Of a DNA stretch of 64,000 bases, positions 19,336 to 28,662 are shown piece after piece. This DNA is from Cohnella phaseoli (GTDB lineage Bacteria; Bacillota; Bacilli; Paenibacillales; Paenibacillaceae). Made by a program: the position numbers and the translations under genes. Location of the stretch: NCBI RefSeq assembly GCF_003386235.1, contig NZ_QRDZ01000007.1, forward strand, positions 218,371 through 282,370. Reading direction: 5' to 3'. Under the pieces are notes generated by a model. It was not told the origin of the DNA and searched no databases. It saw only the letters and a program-made list of their open reading frames with translations. The number at the start of each line of letters is the position of its first letter. The stretch's first letter is position 1.

Positions 19336-22016
19336 GCGCCCACCTCCCGGGAAGATCTTTCCTTGAAGGCCCGATACATCTGCGTATCGATGTGAGTCGA
19401 CGCGAACGTGTCCGCTCCGAACATTTCCGCGACGGCTCCCGTCTCCATGTCCACCACCGCGAAATTCAATCCCCTTTGATTGCGGCTGCACGAGCAGCCG
19501 TTGACCTTGATCTCGGACAGATTGCCCGCCGCCGCGCCCCGACTACCGACTTGAAGATCGCAAGGCAGCGCGATTCCGTCGATCAGCGCCCCGTTCGGCC
19601 AGTTCTTTTCGATCGGAAGCTCGGTCGCCTCTTCGTACAAGGAGACGTATCCTTTATTTTTATAAATCAGGTTTGCATAGCTGTGTCGATATTTCGTAAC
19701 GTCCAACTGGTGAAAGCCGTATTCGGCCATCTCCCGAGCAAACCTCTGTCCGAACTGGGCGGAAGCTTCGTCCTTGGCCGCGACCACGATCAGAGAGTGA
19801 TCCGGAAGGCCTCGCAAATACTCGGGCAGGGAAACCGGATTCACGGGCTCCACCTGGTAGCCTTTTTCGATCAGTCTATCCGCATAGGAGCGATCCCCGA
19901 AATAAATCTGCTGCTCGTTGGCGTCCCAGTCGATAGTAGAGTAAAAACGAATGTTCTTTCTCCTTGCCCGCCGGTAATAGCTTTCCAATCGTTTCATCTC
20001 GTCCGGGTTCGTCTGACCGCCTGAATACTGACTATCCATGTCCAGCGTTATCGGAATGACGACCGCCTCATCGTCTGCGATGCTTAATAATCGCTCTATG
20101 TTCGGAGTAAAAGCCGCCTGTACGGCCGCTCCCTCTCCCTCCGCGACCTCCGAAGGACGATCCGGAACGAGCAAGTCGTTGGCGATCAAATGCTCCGACC
20201 GGTTAACCTTCTCGCGACTATACTCGAACCTGCTTTTGTTGATCCCCGACACCGGAAGAACCATCGTTTCTTTCTCACGGTCGAAAATAGCGCTGTACAC
20301 GTAATCGCCGGATTCGGAAGCGCAGCACAGCGCGTCGCGGGTCGCAAAGGAGCCCGGATGGAACTGTGTTAAGGGAACGACTCGATCCTCAGGCGCCGAA
20401 AACAGGTTTGCCCCCATTCCATAAGCGATTTTCGGCAGGCCCAGCAGGTGAAGCAGCGTCTGTCCCACGTCCAGCGTGCTGCCGACCCTGTCGGATACGT
20501 GCGCGATTCTCCGGCTCGGATCGCCGCAGGCGACGACGAAAGGCACTTGCGCTACGCTCATCCTGTTGGTTTCCCTCAGCAAGTTCGATTGCGGGATGCC
20601 CAATTCTTCGTATAACACCGGAAGATGCTCCAATCCGATCCCTTCATGATCGCCATAGACGGCGAAAACCGTATTTTCCAGCAATCCGTCCCGTTCCAGC
20701 AGCTCATAAAACCGCTGCAGCGCCCGGTCGGTATAATTGACGCTTTGATAGTATCGGACCAACGGCTCCGGAACGTCATTATCCAGCTGAAGGCCCCACA
20801 GACTCTGTTCGAGTTCAAACGGAAAATGGGAGGTCAAGCTGATCGTAAACGAGAAAAATGGCGGCTTCATCGCTTTGATCTTCTCGACAGATTGCTCGAA
20901 AAACGAAAAATCCGACATCCAATAGGAGGCCCGATCCGTAGACAAATAATCTTCTTCCGAATAGAACGCCTCAAATCCGTAAGTCTTCATCATCGTGCGC
21001 CGATTATAGAAATCGCCCTTGTACCCATGGTAAGCCGTCGCCTGGTAACCGTGGCTTCGCAATATCGCCGGCAGCCCGTGGAATTTCTTGTCGTAGTGCC
21101 TGTAATTGACGACCTCTCGTTTCAAGGGATACAAGGATTGCAGCACGGCCAATTCGGCATCGCAGGTGTGTCCTTGAGCGTATTGACTGAAAATGTCCGT
21201 GAAAGCCAGATTTTCGCGGGCCAGCCGGTTAAGGAACGGCGTAATCTCCTGACCTGCAGCTCGGCGATGCAGCAGGAACTGCTGGAACGATTCCAACTGA
21301 ATCAGAATGAGATTCATCCCCTTAAACCGTCCGAACCATTCGTCCCCTGAGGGATCGTCATCGGCCCGCTCGTCCCCGTCCCCTCCTCCTTCACTATCTT
21401 CATTCCGCAGCATTGCCGACTCCTCGCGCATTCGCTCTTGCTCCGCCCGGCTTCTCCGCGCCAACAGCCAGGAGAAATAATAAGAGACGAACATTCCGAA
21501 CAGATGGCTCTCCATCGCGCCTGTTTTCAGCCTGCGATATTGCCTTAAGGTGAGAGCGACCAGGACGACAAGCGCCCCGTTCAAAACCCGCCATTCCCAT
21601 AAGGGGTCGTCCGGATCGCCGACAATAAAGAGGGCGGCAAGCGTTTCCGCCCACACAAAGATCAACACGATATCGCCCCGCTTCGCCAGTCGGCCGGCCG
21701 ACTGAATGAGCATTGCGGCGCTCGAAGAAGCCGTCTTCGCGGAGCGCGAAAACTGCTTGATGTGCGAAAGCGGGATCGGATGCCCGAAGAAGCGCGCATG
21801 GACCACATTCCCGTAATAGGCCAGATTGGCCAAAAAGGTCAAGGCGATCGTCGCCCAAACGTTCCAATCGGCGAGCAACTGGAGAGTCGCGCCGGCGACG
21901 GTCGATGCCGCGATTTGTTCCATGGAGAGCGGCTTCAAGCCGCGCGCCTGATTCAAAGCCATGTTCCAGCTCAAATGCCACACGATAAAAACAAAAACGA
22001 GTATTACGGAGGACAT
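19332..22016 (-). CDS. LtaS-type phosphoglycerol transferase with C-terminal ILEI/FAM3-like module
   Basis: 894 residues. Several membrane helices occupy about 1-190, followed by an acidic linker (about 200-228). The sulfatase/LtaS-like catalytic domain (about 230-560) has the expected metal and catalytic residues: Glu242 in LIQLES, Thr284 in GHTCDAE and Asp456-His457 in YGDHEGIG. LtaS enzymes transfer glycerol phosphate from phosphatidylglycerol outside the membrane. A linker follows, then the shared module at about 685-884 (LIVVAAKDEASAQF, YRHSYANLIYK, NQRGLNFAVVDMETG, ADTFASTHIDTQMYR). Normal LtaS ends near residue 650, so the module is an added part. It starts 17 bases after the two-domain glycosyltransferase gene. 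Confidence 0.85.
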   Translation of the reverse strand: MSSVILVFVFIVWHLSWNMALNQARGLKPLSMEQIAASTVAGATLQLLADWNVWATIALTFLANLAYYGNVVHARFFGHPIPLSHIKQFSRSAKTASSSAAMLIQSAGRLAKRGDIVLIFVWAETLAALFIVGDPDDPLWEWRVLNGALVVLVALTLRQYRRLKTGAMESHLFGMFVSYYFSWLLARRSRAEQERMREESAMLRNEDSEGGGDGDERADDDPSGDEWFGRFKGMNLILIQLESFQQFLLHRRAAGQEITPFLNRLARENLAFTDIFSQYAQGHTCDAELAVLQSLYPLKREVVNYRHYDKKFHGLPAILRSHGYQATAYHGYKGDFYNRRTMMKTYGFEAFYSEEDYLSTDRASYWMSDFSFFEQSVEKIKAMKPPFFSFTISLTSHFPFELEQSLWGLQLDNDVPEPLVRYYQSVNYTDRALQRFYELLERDGLLENTVFAVYGDHEGIGLEHLPVLYEELGIPQSNLLRETNRMSVAQVPFVVACGDPSRRIAHVSDRVGSTLDVGQTLLHLLGLPKIAYGMGANLFSAPEDRVVPLTQFHPGSFATRDALCCASESGDYVYSAIFDREKETMVLPVSGINKSRFEYSREKVNRSEHLIANDLLVPDRPSEVAEGEGAAVQAAFTPNIERLLSIADDEAVVIPITLDMDSQYSGGQTNPDEMKRLESYYRRARRKNIRFYSTIDWDANEQQIYFGDRSYADRLIEKGYQVEPVNPVSLPEYLRGLPDHSLIVVAAKDEASAQFGQRFAREMAEYGFHQLDVTKYRHSYANLIYKNKGYVSLYEEATELPIEKNWPNGALIDGIALPCDLQVGSRGAAAGNLSEIKVNGCSCSRNQRGLNFAVVDMETGAVAEMFGADTFASTHIDTQMYRAFKERSSREVGA

Positions 22017-22033
22017 AACCTTATCCCTTCTTC

Positions 22034-24784
22034 CTAGTCGAACCTTGCCACGGTTGGCCGAAAGCTAAGCTCCGTCTCTTCGGCGATCCACTGCAGCCGG
22101 CCAAAGCTGGACTCCGGCGGTTGACCGCCGTCCCCCCGGATAAACACGGCCATTCCTTTTTTCAGGCAACCTACGACCTCGGGCAGCCAATCTGCCTCTT
22201 TCGCTCCGGGCCCCAAGCGGAATTCGATCTCTCCGGGCTCGCGCTTCTCCGCTTTCGCCCTGCCGTCGTTTTGAAGCTCTTCGCTTCCGAGAGCGTCCCG
22301 AATCACCTTTTTCCAGCGTTCCTTCCAACTTGCTTTATCGAAGGCCTTGGACACTTGAAGCGCATTACTCCCCATTCGCCTGCGCAATTCCGGGTTGTCC
22401 AGGCACTCGACGATCGCAGCCTCCAAAGCTTCGGCGTTCGGACCGACGAGAAGCCCGTTAAACCGGTCGATGACGATGTCCGTCAGACCGCCGATTCTGG
22501 TCGCGATCACGGCGTTGCCCGTTGCGCACGCCTCCAGGCAGGACAGGCTCGTCCCTTCGCTGTATAAGGTTGGAATCAATACGATGTCCGCTTCTTTGTA
22601 GACCGCATGCATCTCATCTGGATCTCGATGATAGCAGAAGACGCGGCCGGGCCAACGCTTCATCGCTTCGCGAATTTGCCGAACGTCTTCATCGAAGCCC
22701 TTGCCGACGAAATGGAATTCGGTCGACGGATACCGGGCCAAAATGCGATCCGTCGAGGCCAGCGTTAAATATAAGCCTCTCGCCTCATACAGTCTCCTGG
22801 GGTAGACAATGCGAATTTTTCCGTCTCGTTTCCGCGGAACGGGGAAAAACTCGTTCGGATCGACGTAATTCGGTATCGTCAACATCTGCTGCCCAGTTCG
22901 GTAAGAGACGGTTTGAAACCAATTCGCTGTATTCGTATCCACGGAAACGATCTTCTGCAGGTGCTCCGCGCTGCGAATAAAACGTTCGTTGCTCAGCCAG
23001 AACTGCTCGCCGTTCGCGTAGTCGCTTCCCCGGTTGTCCCACGCAACGCCGTGGCTGATCCCGATGCTGGGATGGGCGACGCGCGGATAAGCCTGGAAGA
23101 ACGCCGAGTATATGTGAAGCAGCGACTTGCCTTCCTCCGCGTACAAATACCGCCGATTAAACGCATTAAGCCGCTCCATCGAGAATTCCCCGATATCCAG
23201 CGTCCCATGGCCGAGACTGTAAACGTCGATATTGCGGTACTTGCGGTACCAGGCGTAATTGCCGTACTGATGCAGATCCAGCCTCACGCCGAGCTCTTCG
23301 CATACTTCGTGAAGATCGATAAGGTATCTTTCCGCCCCGCCCGTATAAAAATTTTCCCCATCGTAGTCGAAGAACGTTGCAGTAAATACGCTGACATGCG
23401 GGTCATGGAGGCGGTTGGCCAACAGCTTCAGACAGCCCGGCCGGGATTCGAGCTCGCACTCGATCTCGTCGGCCCTCGTCTTCCACTGATTGGAGCCGGC
23501 GATCGAGCGCAAGCGCGCTCGGGCATCCGGGGTCAAGCTCCGGAAGCAGTCGTCGAACGCCAAACCTTCCCCTGAACGAACGATCGTGATCCCGGGTCCG
23601 GCATAAGGCAGCACCTCGGCGATCGGTGTCGACAGAATCGGCTTGCCGATGGCGCAATATTCGAAAAACTTCACCGGCGAAACCGCGTTCGTCAAATCGT
23701 TCACGACAAATGGGATCATGAGCGCGTCGAAATGCTCGGCATATTCCTTTAGGCTCTCATACGGCTTCGGTCCAAGAAAATGCACGTTGTCCGGGAACGG
23801 GTCCTGCGAAATTCCGCAATGTCCGATCAGGACGATTTCGACCTGCGGCAAGCGGGCCAGCTCGATGACCAGCTTCGTATCGAACCATTCCTCGATCGCT
23901 CCGTAATAGCCGACGATCTTTTTGTTTTTCGCGACAATCGCATTAAGCTCTTCCGGCGTTTCGCGTTTCCCTGCCGATTCTGTCCGGAAGTCCTCCGGTC
24001 GCACAGCATTCGGCAAGTAGACGGCATCGGGCCGGTCCCCCACGTATTCGGCCAATCGACGCGCAGAATACGTAACCAGATCGGCTTCGTGCAGCACCTC
24101 GTAATGCTTGGCCAGCATATTGCGATCGTAGAGACCGAAGAAATCGACCCGATCGAGAACGTCGTACCATACCGTTTTGTGGGGAAGATGATCGGCCCAC
24201 GCATTTTGCATCAGATACGTATTCAGCACGAGAACATGGCAGGTCTGCAAGGCCTGAAGCAGATGCTCCTGCCCGGATACGACGTACAGCCCCCGCTCCC
24301 GTTCCTTCAGGCGGAATTGGCCGCCGGGCTCGCAGAAAAAGCAAAGATAGCCCCTTCTGGCGAATTCGATCAACAATTGCTGCGGACGTTGAAGCGGCTC
24401 CCAGTGCACGGCGATCGGATAAACGACGATCCCGCGATAATCCCCGCCTTGCACAACCTGCATGATCCGTCTTGCTTCGTCGGTCAACGGCGACTCGACG
24501 AACTGGCCGTAATAGATGGATTGGTCGCGATAACGCGGAGCGAAGAGCAGATCCGCTTTCGCCAGCTCGCCTTCAAGGCGAACGATTTCCTCGCGAAGCT
24601 GCCGGACGGCCGCCTCTCCGGCCTCCTCCTCCCTCTCCAGCTCCGCGATCGTCCGCTTACGGCTCTCCAACGAGTCGAACTGATCCTCAATCAGCGCCTG
24701 AAAACGTTCCAATGCTCTGCGAAGAGCTTCCGCCTCCCGCTGTACCGCCGTCGGCGCCGCGAAGGCCTCGGGATTATCCCGCAT
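22034..24784 (-). CDS. Coiled-coil protein with two glycosyltransferase domains in tandem
   Basis: 916 residues. A coiled coil (about 15-80) is followed by a first GT-B-like unit (about 110-440: KTVWYDVLDRVDFF, IVGYYGAIEEWFD, VSPVKFFEYCAIGKPILSTP) and a second GT4-like unit (about 470-850: PNYVDPNEFFPVPRK, IRIVYPRRLYEARG, LYSEGTSLSCLEACATGNAV). A 65-residue tail has no clear match. No membrane helices, so it probably acts at the cytosolic face, adding two sugars or the same sugar twice. The ATG overlaps the upstream gene end, with GGAGGT 8 bases before it. The first unit resembles the protein from 24774-25640. Confidence 0.85.
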   Translation of the reverse strand: MRDNPEAFAAPTAVQREAEALRRALERFQALIEDQFDSLESRKRTIAELEREEEAGEAAVRQLREEIVRLEGELAKADLLFAPRYRDQSIYYGQFVESPLTDEARRIMQVVQGGDYRGIVVYPIAVHWEPLQRPQQLLIEFARRGYLCFFCEPGGQFRLKERERGLYVVSGQEHLLQALQTCHVLVLNTYLMQNAWADHLPHKTVWYDVLDRVDFFGLYDRNMLAKHYEVLHEADLVTYSARRLAEYVGDRPDAVYLPNAVRPEDFRTESAGKRETPEELNAIVAKNKKIVGYYGAIEEWFDTKLVIELARLPQVEIVLIGHCGISQDPFPDNVHFLGPKPYESLKEYAEHFDALMIPFVVNDLTNAVSPVKFFEYCAIGKPILSTPIAEVLPYAGPGITIVRSGEGLAFDDCFRSLTPDARARLRSIAGSNQWKTRADEIECELESRPGCLKLLANRLHDPHVSVFTATFFDYDGENFYTGGAERYLIDLHEVCEELGVRLDLHQYGNYAWYRKYRNIDVYSLGHGTLDIGEFSMERLNAFNRRYLYAEEGKSLLHIYSAFFQAYPRVAHPSIGISHGVAWDNRGSDYANGEQFWLSNERFIRSAEHLQKIVSVDTNTANWFQTVSYRTGQQMLTIPNYVDPNEFFPVPRKRDGKIRIVYPRRLYEARGLYLTLASTDRILARYPSTEFHFVGKGFDEDVRQIREAMKRWPGRVFCYHRDPDEMHAVYKEADIVLIPTLYSEGTSLSCLEACATGNAVIATRIGGLTDIVIDRFNGLLVGPNAEALEAAIVECLDNPELRRRMGSNALQVSKAFDKASWKERWKKVIRDALGSEELQNDGRAKAEKREPGEIEFRLGPGAKEADWLPEVVGCLKKGMAVFIRGDGGQPPESSFGRLQWIAEETELSFRPTVARFD

Positions 24785-25640
24785 GCTTGCGCACCTCCAG
24801 CTGTGCGCTTAAGGTGGGAAGCATAGCGGCGATGACTCCCGACTCCAGCGCGAACGCATCTTTTCTGGCCGCGGCGTAAGGTCTCCATCTTTTGTCCGAG
24901 TAGGTGACGAGTCCGGCTTCTTTAAGCAGCTCGTAGTGTTTAAGCCTTGCCGAAGCATCCATTCCCCACAGCAGGTCCTCGTGCTCGCAGAGGTCGTACC
25001 AGATCGTCTTGGCGGGCAGCAAATCGAACCAGGCGGCTTGCAATACCCAGGTGCATAAAATCGTCGGCGCAATTTTTCGTTCGATCAGCCAGCCAAGAAG
25101 AGCGGCCTCATCTTCGAATTCATAGTAGCCATCCGGCATGTCCGTGCCCGAGGAGCGGTTTCCGCGATCGACATAGGTCAAACAAACGAAGCCTTCGTTA
25201 GCTAACCCCTTCAACAAAGCCGACACGCGGCCGTCGCTGAAACGGAGCCCGTCGGGCGCCACGACAACGCCCTTATGCGAAGCCCTAAGCCGGAGCATTT
25301 CGCTCGCTTGCGAGGTTGCCGGGTCGATCCTCCGCGAGGCCTCCATGTAATACTGTCGCCTTTGCCGATAATCGGAATCGTATGAAACCCGAGCCGTCCG
25401 GCTTTCCAGCAGCTGCGACAGGCTTTGGACCTGCAGCCGCAGCGCCTCGATCTCCCGCTGCTTCTCCCGTACCGCTTCCCTGCGCGCTGCCGCGTCCCGA
25501 TCCATTTCCTCCGCCATCCGCTTCAGGCGATGAAGCTCCAGCCTCCTGCTTCGGCTCAGTTCCCCAAGCGCGTCCAATTGCCGCTCTTGATGGCTCTGCT
25601 GCAAGAAGGCAGCTTCCGCATTAGGTTCCAATCGGATCAT
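24774..25640 (-). CDS. Coiled-coil protein with a partial glycosyltransferase-like region
   Basis: 288 residues: an N-terminal coiled coil (about 15-85) and a region with KTIWYDLCEHEDLLWGM and LKHYELLKEAGLVTYSDKRW, which parallels the first unit of the next gene (KTVWYDVLDRVDFF, AKHYEVLHEADLVTYSARRL). The nucleotide-sugar-binding half of a GT-B fold is missing and the protein simply ends, so it looks like a paralogue that kept only the acceptor-side half. It could partner with the larger enzyme through the coiled coils. The start follows AAGGAAGTG; the stop overlaps the next start. Confidence 0.75.
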   Translation of the reverse strand: MIRLEPNAEAAFLQQSHQERQLDALGELSRSRRLELHRLKRMAEEMDRDAAARREAVREKQREIEALRLQVQSLSQLLESRTARVSYDSDYRQRRQYYMEASRRIDPATSQASEMLRLRASHKGVVVAPDGLRFSDGRVSALLKGLANEGFVCLTYVDRGNRSSGTDMPDGYYEFEDEAALLGWLIERKIAPTILCTWVLQAAWFDLLPAKTIWYDLCEHEDLLWGMDASARLKHYELLKEAGLVTYSDKRWRPYAAARKDAFALESGVIAAMLPTLSAQLEVRKHAG

Positions 25641-25658
25641 AACTTCACTTCCTTGGTT

Positions 25659-26969
25659 TTATACGAAGCTCAAATGCAGCCACTTTCTTTTCAGCTTCTC
25701 GTGCAGCCGGGGCCAGCCCCCGGCGAAGCCCGAGTCGATCCTGGAAGACAGGCTTCCTTCGTGAATCCGGTAATAATACAGGGGCTCCTGCAGGTGGACG
25801 AACCGCCCGACCAGCGCGAGACGAATCGCGAAATCCCTGTCTTCAATGCCGAACAGAGACTCGTCGAATCCCCCGGATTTCCGATAAGCCGAAGCTCTCC
25901 ACAGCAGCGACGGGCCGCCGTTCTGCAGCCCGTTCAGCCGATACGCGGACAAACGCTTCGTCTCGATCGCCAGCCCGTCCTTGTCGATGTGGTAGTAATC
26001 GGAGAAGACGGCGCTTGCATCCGGACAGGCGGCGAGAGTCTGCACCATCCGTTCCAGCCATCGAGGCTGGACTCCGTTGTCTGCGGAAGTCCAGCCCATC
26101 AGAGAGCCCTCGGCTTTCGACAGGCCATAATTCAGCGCATGCGGGAGCCCCCGGTTCTTCTCCAATCTGTAATACTTCACCCGACTGTCATGGGCGAACC
26201 GACGTACGATCGCCGCCACGTCATCGTCCGATCCGTCGTCTACGACGACGAGTTCCAGCTCCAGGTAGGTTTGAGCCAGAATGGCGCGAATGCTCTCGAA
26301 TAAATAAAGCGTATCGTTATAGACGGGCAAAATCAGACTGACAAGCGGCCGTCCCGATTGCCTAGTCGTTTCTGCCTGCTTCGTCGAGCTTCCCTCTCGC
26401 GAACGCGCAAATAGCGCGGACCACTCTGGCATATTCAAATAAGAGAATATCGGGGAAAGCATGCTTTGCGCCGCCGTCGAATCGATGGGGAAGGCTTCCA
26501 TAATCGCCCGGGATATTCGGTCGTGCCCCTCGGCCGCATGCGTCTCGTAAATCGCCCCGGCAAGCCGATAAACGCAGCGCTCATTCGTATAGCCGGAGCT
26601 TTCCAAGCCTTGCCGCCAGGACACGAGCGCCCGCAATCTGTCTCCCGTCTGCCACTGAAGCTCGGCAATCAGGGACAACCAATCCGACTCGGTCGTCCGC
26701 ACGTGCTTCGAATGGACGACCGGATTCGCTTTTAACGTGTCGACCAATAAGCCCAGCGCCTCCCGCTTCATTTCGTCCATCTCCGCGTTCGCGGCAAGCT
26801 TCCCGTAGAGATAGACGAAATCCAGCGTCTCCCTTGGGCCGAGCTCAGCTTCCATCGCGTTGTAGAGACACTCCGAAGCTTCCTCCGTCCTGCCCAAATT
26901 AATCAAAGCCAAAATTCGATAAAATTGAAAAGTCGGCCATTCCTCCGCCCCGTCCGGAGGCTGGCGCAT
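25659..26969 (-). CDS. Family 2 glycosyltransferase with N-terminal helical-repeat region
   Basis: 436 residues. The first ~190 residues are helical and TPR-like; residues about 205-435 are a GT-A family 2 transferase, with VSLILPVYNDTLYLFESIRA, VVVDDGSDDD, TSADNGVQPRWLE in the metal-binding position, and FGIEDRDFAIRLAL as the likely catalytic-base region. Predicted to be cytosolic. The ATG at 26969 (protein MRQPPDG) has GGAGG 8 bases upstream; a TTG two codons earlier is too close. Seven genes of this operon point the same way with short gaps. Confidence 0.85.
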   Translation of the reverse strand: MRQPPDGAEEWPTFQFYRILALINLGRTEEASECLYNAMEAELGPRETLDFVYLYGKLAANAEMDEMKREALGLLVDTLKANPVVHSKHVRTTESDWLSLIAELQWQTGDRLRALVSWRQGLESSGYTNERCVYRLAGAIYETHAAEGHDRISRAIMEAFPIDSTAAQSMLSPIFSYLNMPEWSALFARSREGSSTKQAETTRQSGRPLVSLILPVYNDTLYLFESIRAILAQTYLELELVVVDDGSDDDVAAIVRRFAHDSRVKYYRLEKNRGLPHALNYGLSKAEGSLMGWTSADNGVQPRWLERMVQTLAACPDASAVFSDYYHIDKDGLAIETKRLSAYRLNGLQNGGPSLLWRASAYRKSGGFDESLFGIEDRDFAIRLALVGRFVHLQEPLYYYRIHEGSLSSRIDSGFAGGWPRLHEKLKRKWLHLSFV

Positions 26970-26981
26970 ATCCAATACCTC

Positions 26982-28577
26982 CTAGTACCTTTGGCAGGCG
27001 AAGGCGACAAGCATGCGCTGAATCGGCGGAGCTCCCAAGGAGATTTCGCGATAGGCGTTCCGCTTGTCCGATGAGACGACAAACGGTCTCTCTACGATAA
27101 TTCCGGCGGTGCCCCGCGACAGGGAAAGCCCCGGATCGGCAATGCCCGAATTGGCCGCAACCCGGATTCGCCGCTCCGTCCATTCGCACCCCAGACGGTC
27201 CGAGTAGGCACGCACCAATACGTCTCCTCCGCAGGCAATCGTCTCCGCGAACGTCTCCTCATCCCATTCGGACGCAAGCCGCTCGTTGGGGTGCCATATC
27301 CACAAAATATCCGCCCGGCATGCAGCCGCGAATTTGGCTCCGGCTTGTTCCGCTCCTTGCTCCTCCACCCAACGGATGCGGCTTCGCTTTGGCCAATTTT
27401 TAGCGTCCTTGCCAAAGCTCGGCTTGGACCACAGTCCGATCTCGTACGGCATGTCCTTGAAGCGAAGCGAGAGATGCTCCAGCAATTCCTCGCGATCCGC
27501 CTCCAATTGCGGGTGGACGATTAATATCGCCACTTTCATTTCTCGAACCTCTTTTCCGAACGTCTCCTCGATTTTTTTCGCCTTGACGGCGGCGATCCGT
27601 CCGTGCCGACGAATGACGTCAGCGCGCGAACCGCAGTGATCCGGCAGAAATTCCGTTTGCCGCGCAACCTTCCGCTCCCATCGTCTATACCAGGCATAGG
27701 CCTCTTCCCAACGTCGTTCGCTATAGCAAATTTCGATCTGGATCGCGTAAGGATCCGGATAAGAGGGCAAATCTTCAACGCTTGCCCGAACCGCCTGCTC
27801 GGCTTCCAATGACTGCTCCAAATGCAGACAGGCCATAATTTTAAAATAGTGCGCTTGAGCCCTGCTGTACGCATCCGACCCCGCCAGCAAGCTAAGCGCG
27901 GAATTCGCGTATTCAATGCATTCGATGTAACTTCCGACATGGTGCAGCTCCGCCGCGAGGTAACGATGAATTCGTCCGTCGGAAGGGCGCGCCTGCAGCT
28001 CTCTGCCTAAAATCCTCATGTTCCTCCGGCTTTTGGCGAGATGGAATTCCGAGGAGTACCCAACGTGGCGGAAGGAAGCGAACGGACATTGCGCGTTCAG
28101 TCGCTGAATCCCTTCGCAGGCTGCGACCAGCTTTTCGTGAATGCCACCCTCGTATCGATAGTGTCTAGGAGAAAAAAGCCGATCGACGTGAGTTACCGCC
28201 AACATCCGGTCGTCCTTCGTCTCGTAGTGGCGACATTCGAATGCGACAACCGTATGCCGGGCAAGAGAACCGAGCCACTCCTTGAGACCGGTCTCTCCTT
28301 TCCAGACAAACTCTTCGTCCGCATCGATCACCAGAACCCAATCCGCCCCATCCGCGTATTTCAGCGAAATATTTCGCGCCTCGCCGAAATGATCGTTCCA
28401 CTCCGCTTCGTAAACGCGGGCGCCGAGCTCGCGGGCCGTTTGGACACTGCCGTCCTCGGACCCCGTATCCACGATGACGATGTCGTCCAAGTGCGGCATT
28501 ACGCTTCGCACGGCTTTGGCCAAAGACGCCTCATTGTTTCTCGTCAGCATGCAGCATACGATTTTCATCCCGCTCAT
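26982..28577 (-). CDS. Family 2 glycosyltransferase (WaaE-like) with TPR-like C-terminal part
   Basis: 531 residues. An N-terminal GT2 domain of the beta-1,4-glucosyltransferase/SunS-like kind (MKIVCCMLTRNNEASLAKAV, IVDTGSEDGSV, ARNISLKYADG, VLVIDADEEF) is followed by helical repeats typical of this class, then a last domain (about 350-531) of uncertain fold starting KVAILIVHPQLEADREE. SunS-type enzymes glycosylate peptides, and WaaE-type ones add sugar to lipid glycans; which applies is unknown. The ATG has GAGGCGAGAA upstream; another ATG three codons on is possible. Confidence 0.8.
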   Translation of the reverse strand: MSGMKIVCCMLTRNNEASLAKAVRSVMPHLDDIVIVDTGSEDGSVQTARELGARVYEAEWNDHFGEARNISLKYADGADWVLVIDADEEFVWKGETGLKEWLGSLARHTVVAFECRHYETKDDRMLAVTHVDRLFSPRHYRYEGGIHEKLVAACEGIQRLNAQCPFASFRHVGYSSEFHLAKSRRNMRILGRELQARPSDGRIHRYLAAELHHVGSYIECIEYANSALSLLAGSDAYSRAQAHYFKIMACLHLEQSLEAEQAVRASVEDLPSYPDPYAIQIEICYSERRWEEAYAWYRRWERKVARQTEFLPDHCGSRADVIRRHGRIAAVKAKKIEETFGKEVREMKVAILIVHPQLEADREELLEHLSLRFKDMPYEIGLWSKPSFGKDAKNWPKRSRIRWVEEQGAEQAGAKFAAACRADILWIWHPNERLASEWDEETFAETIACGGDVLVRAYSDRLGCEWTERRIRVAANSGIADPGLSLSRGTAGIIVERPFVVSSDKRNAYREISLGAPPIQRMLVAFACQRY

Positions 28578-28662
28578 TTCTTTCTCGCCTCGTGAAATAG
28601 GAAAGGCCGTTACCCGCTCTCGGGTGAAAGCGGGATAACGTCCTCGGAAATCCGCTGCCCGA

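Noticed and set aside
28600..28650. Terminator between the SLH gene and the first glycosyltransferase gene
   Set aside because: GTTACCCGCT/AGCGGGATAAC can pair, but there is no T-run, and the downstream genes would lose their transcript; at most a processing hairpin.
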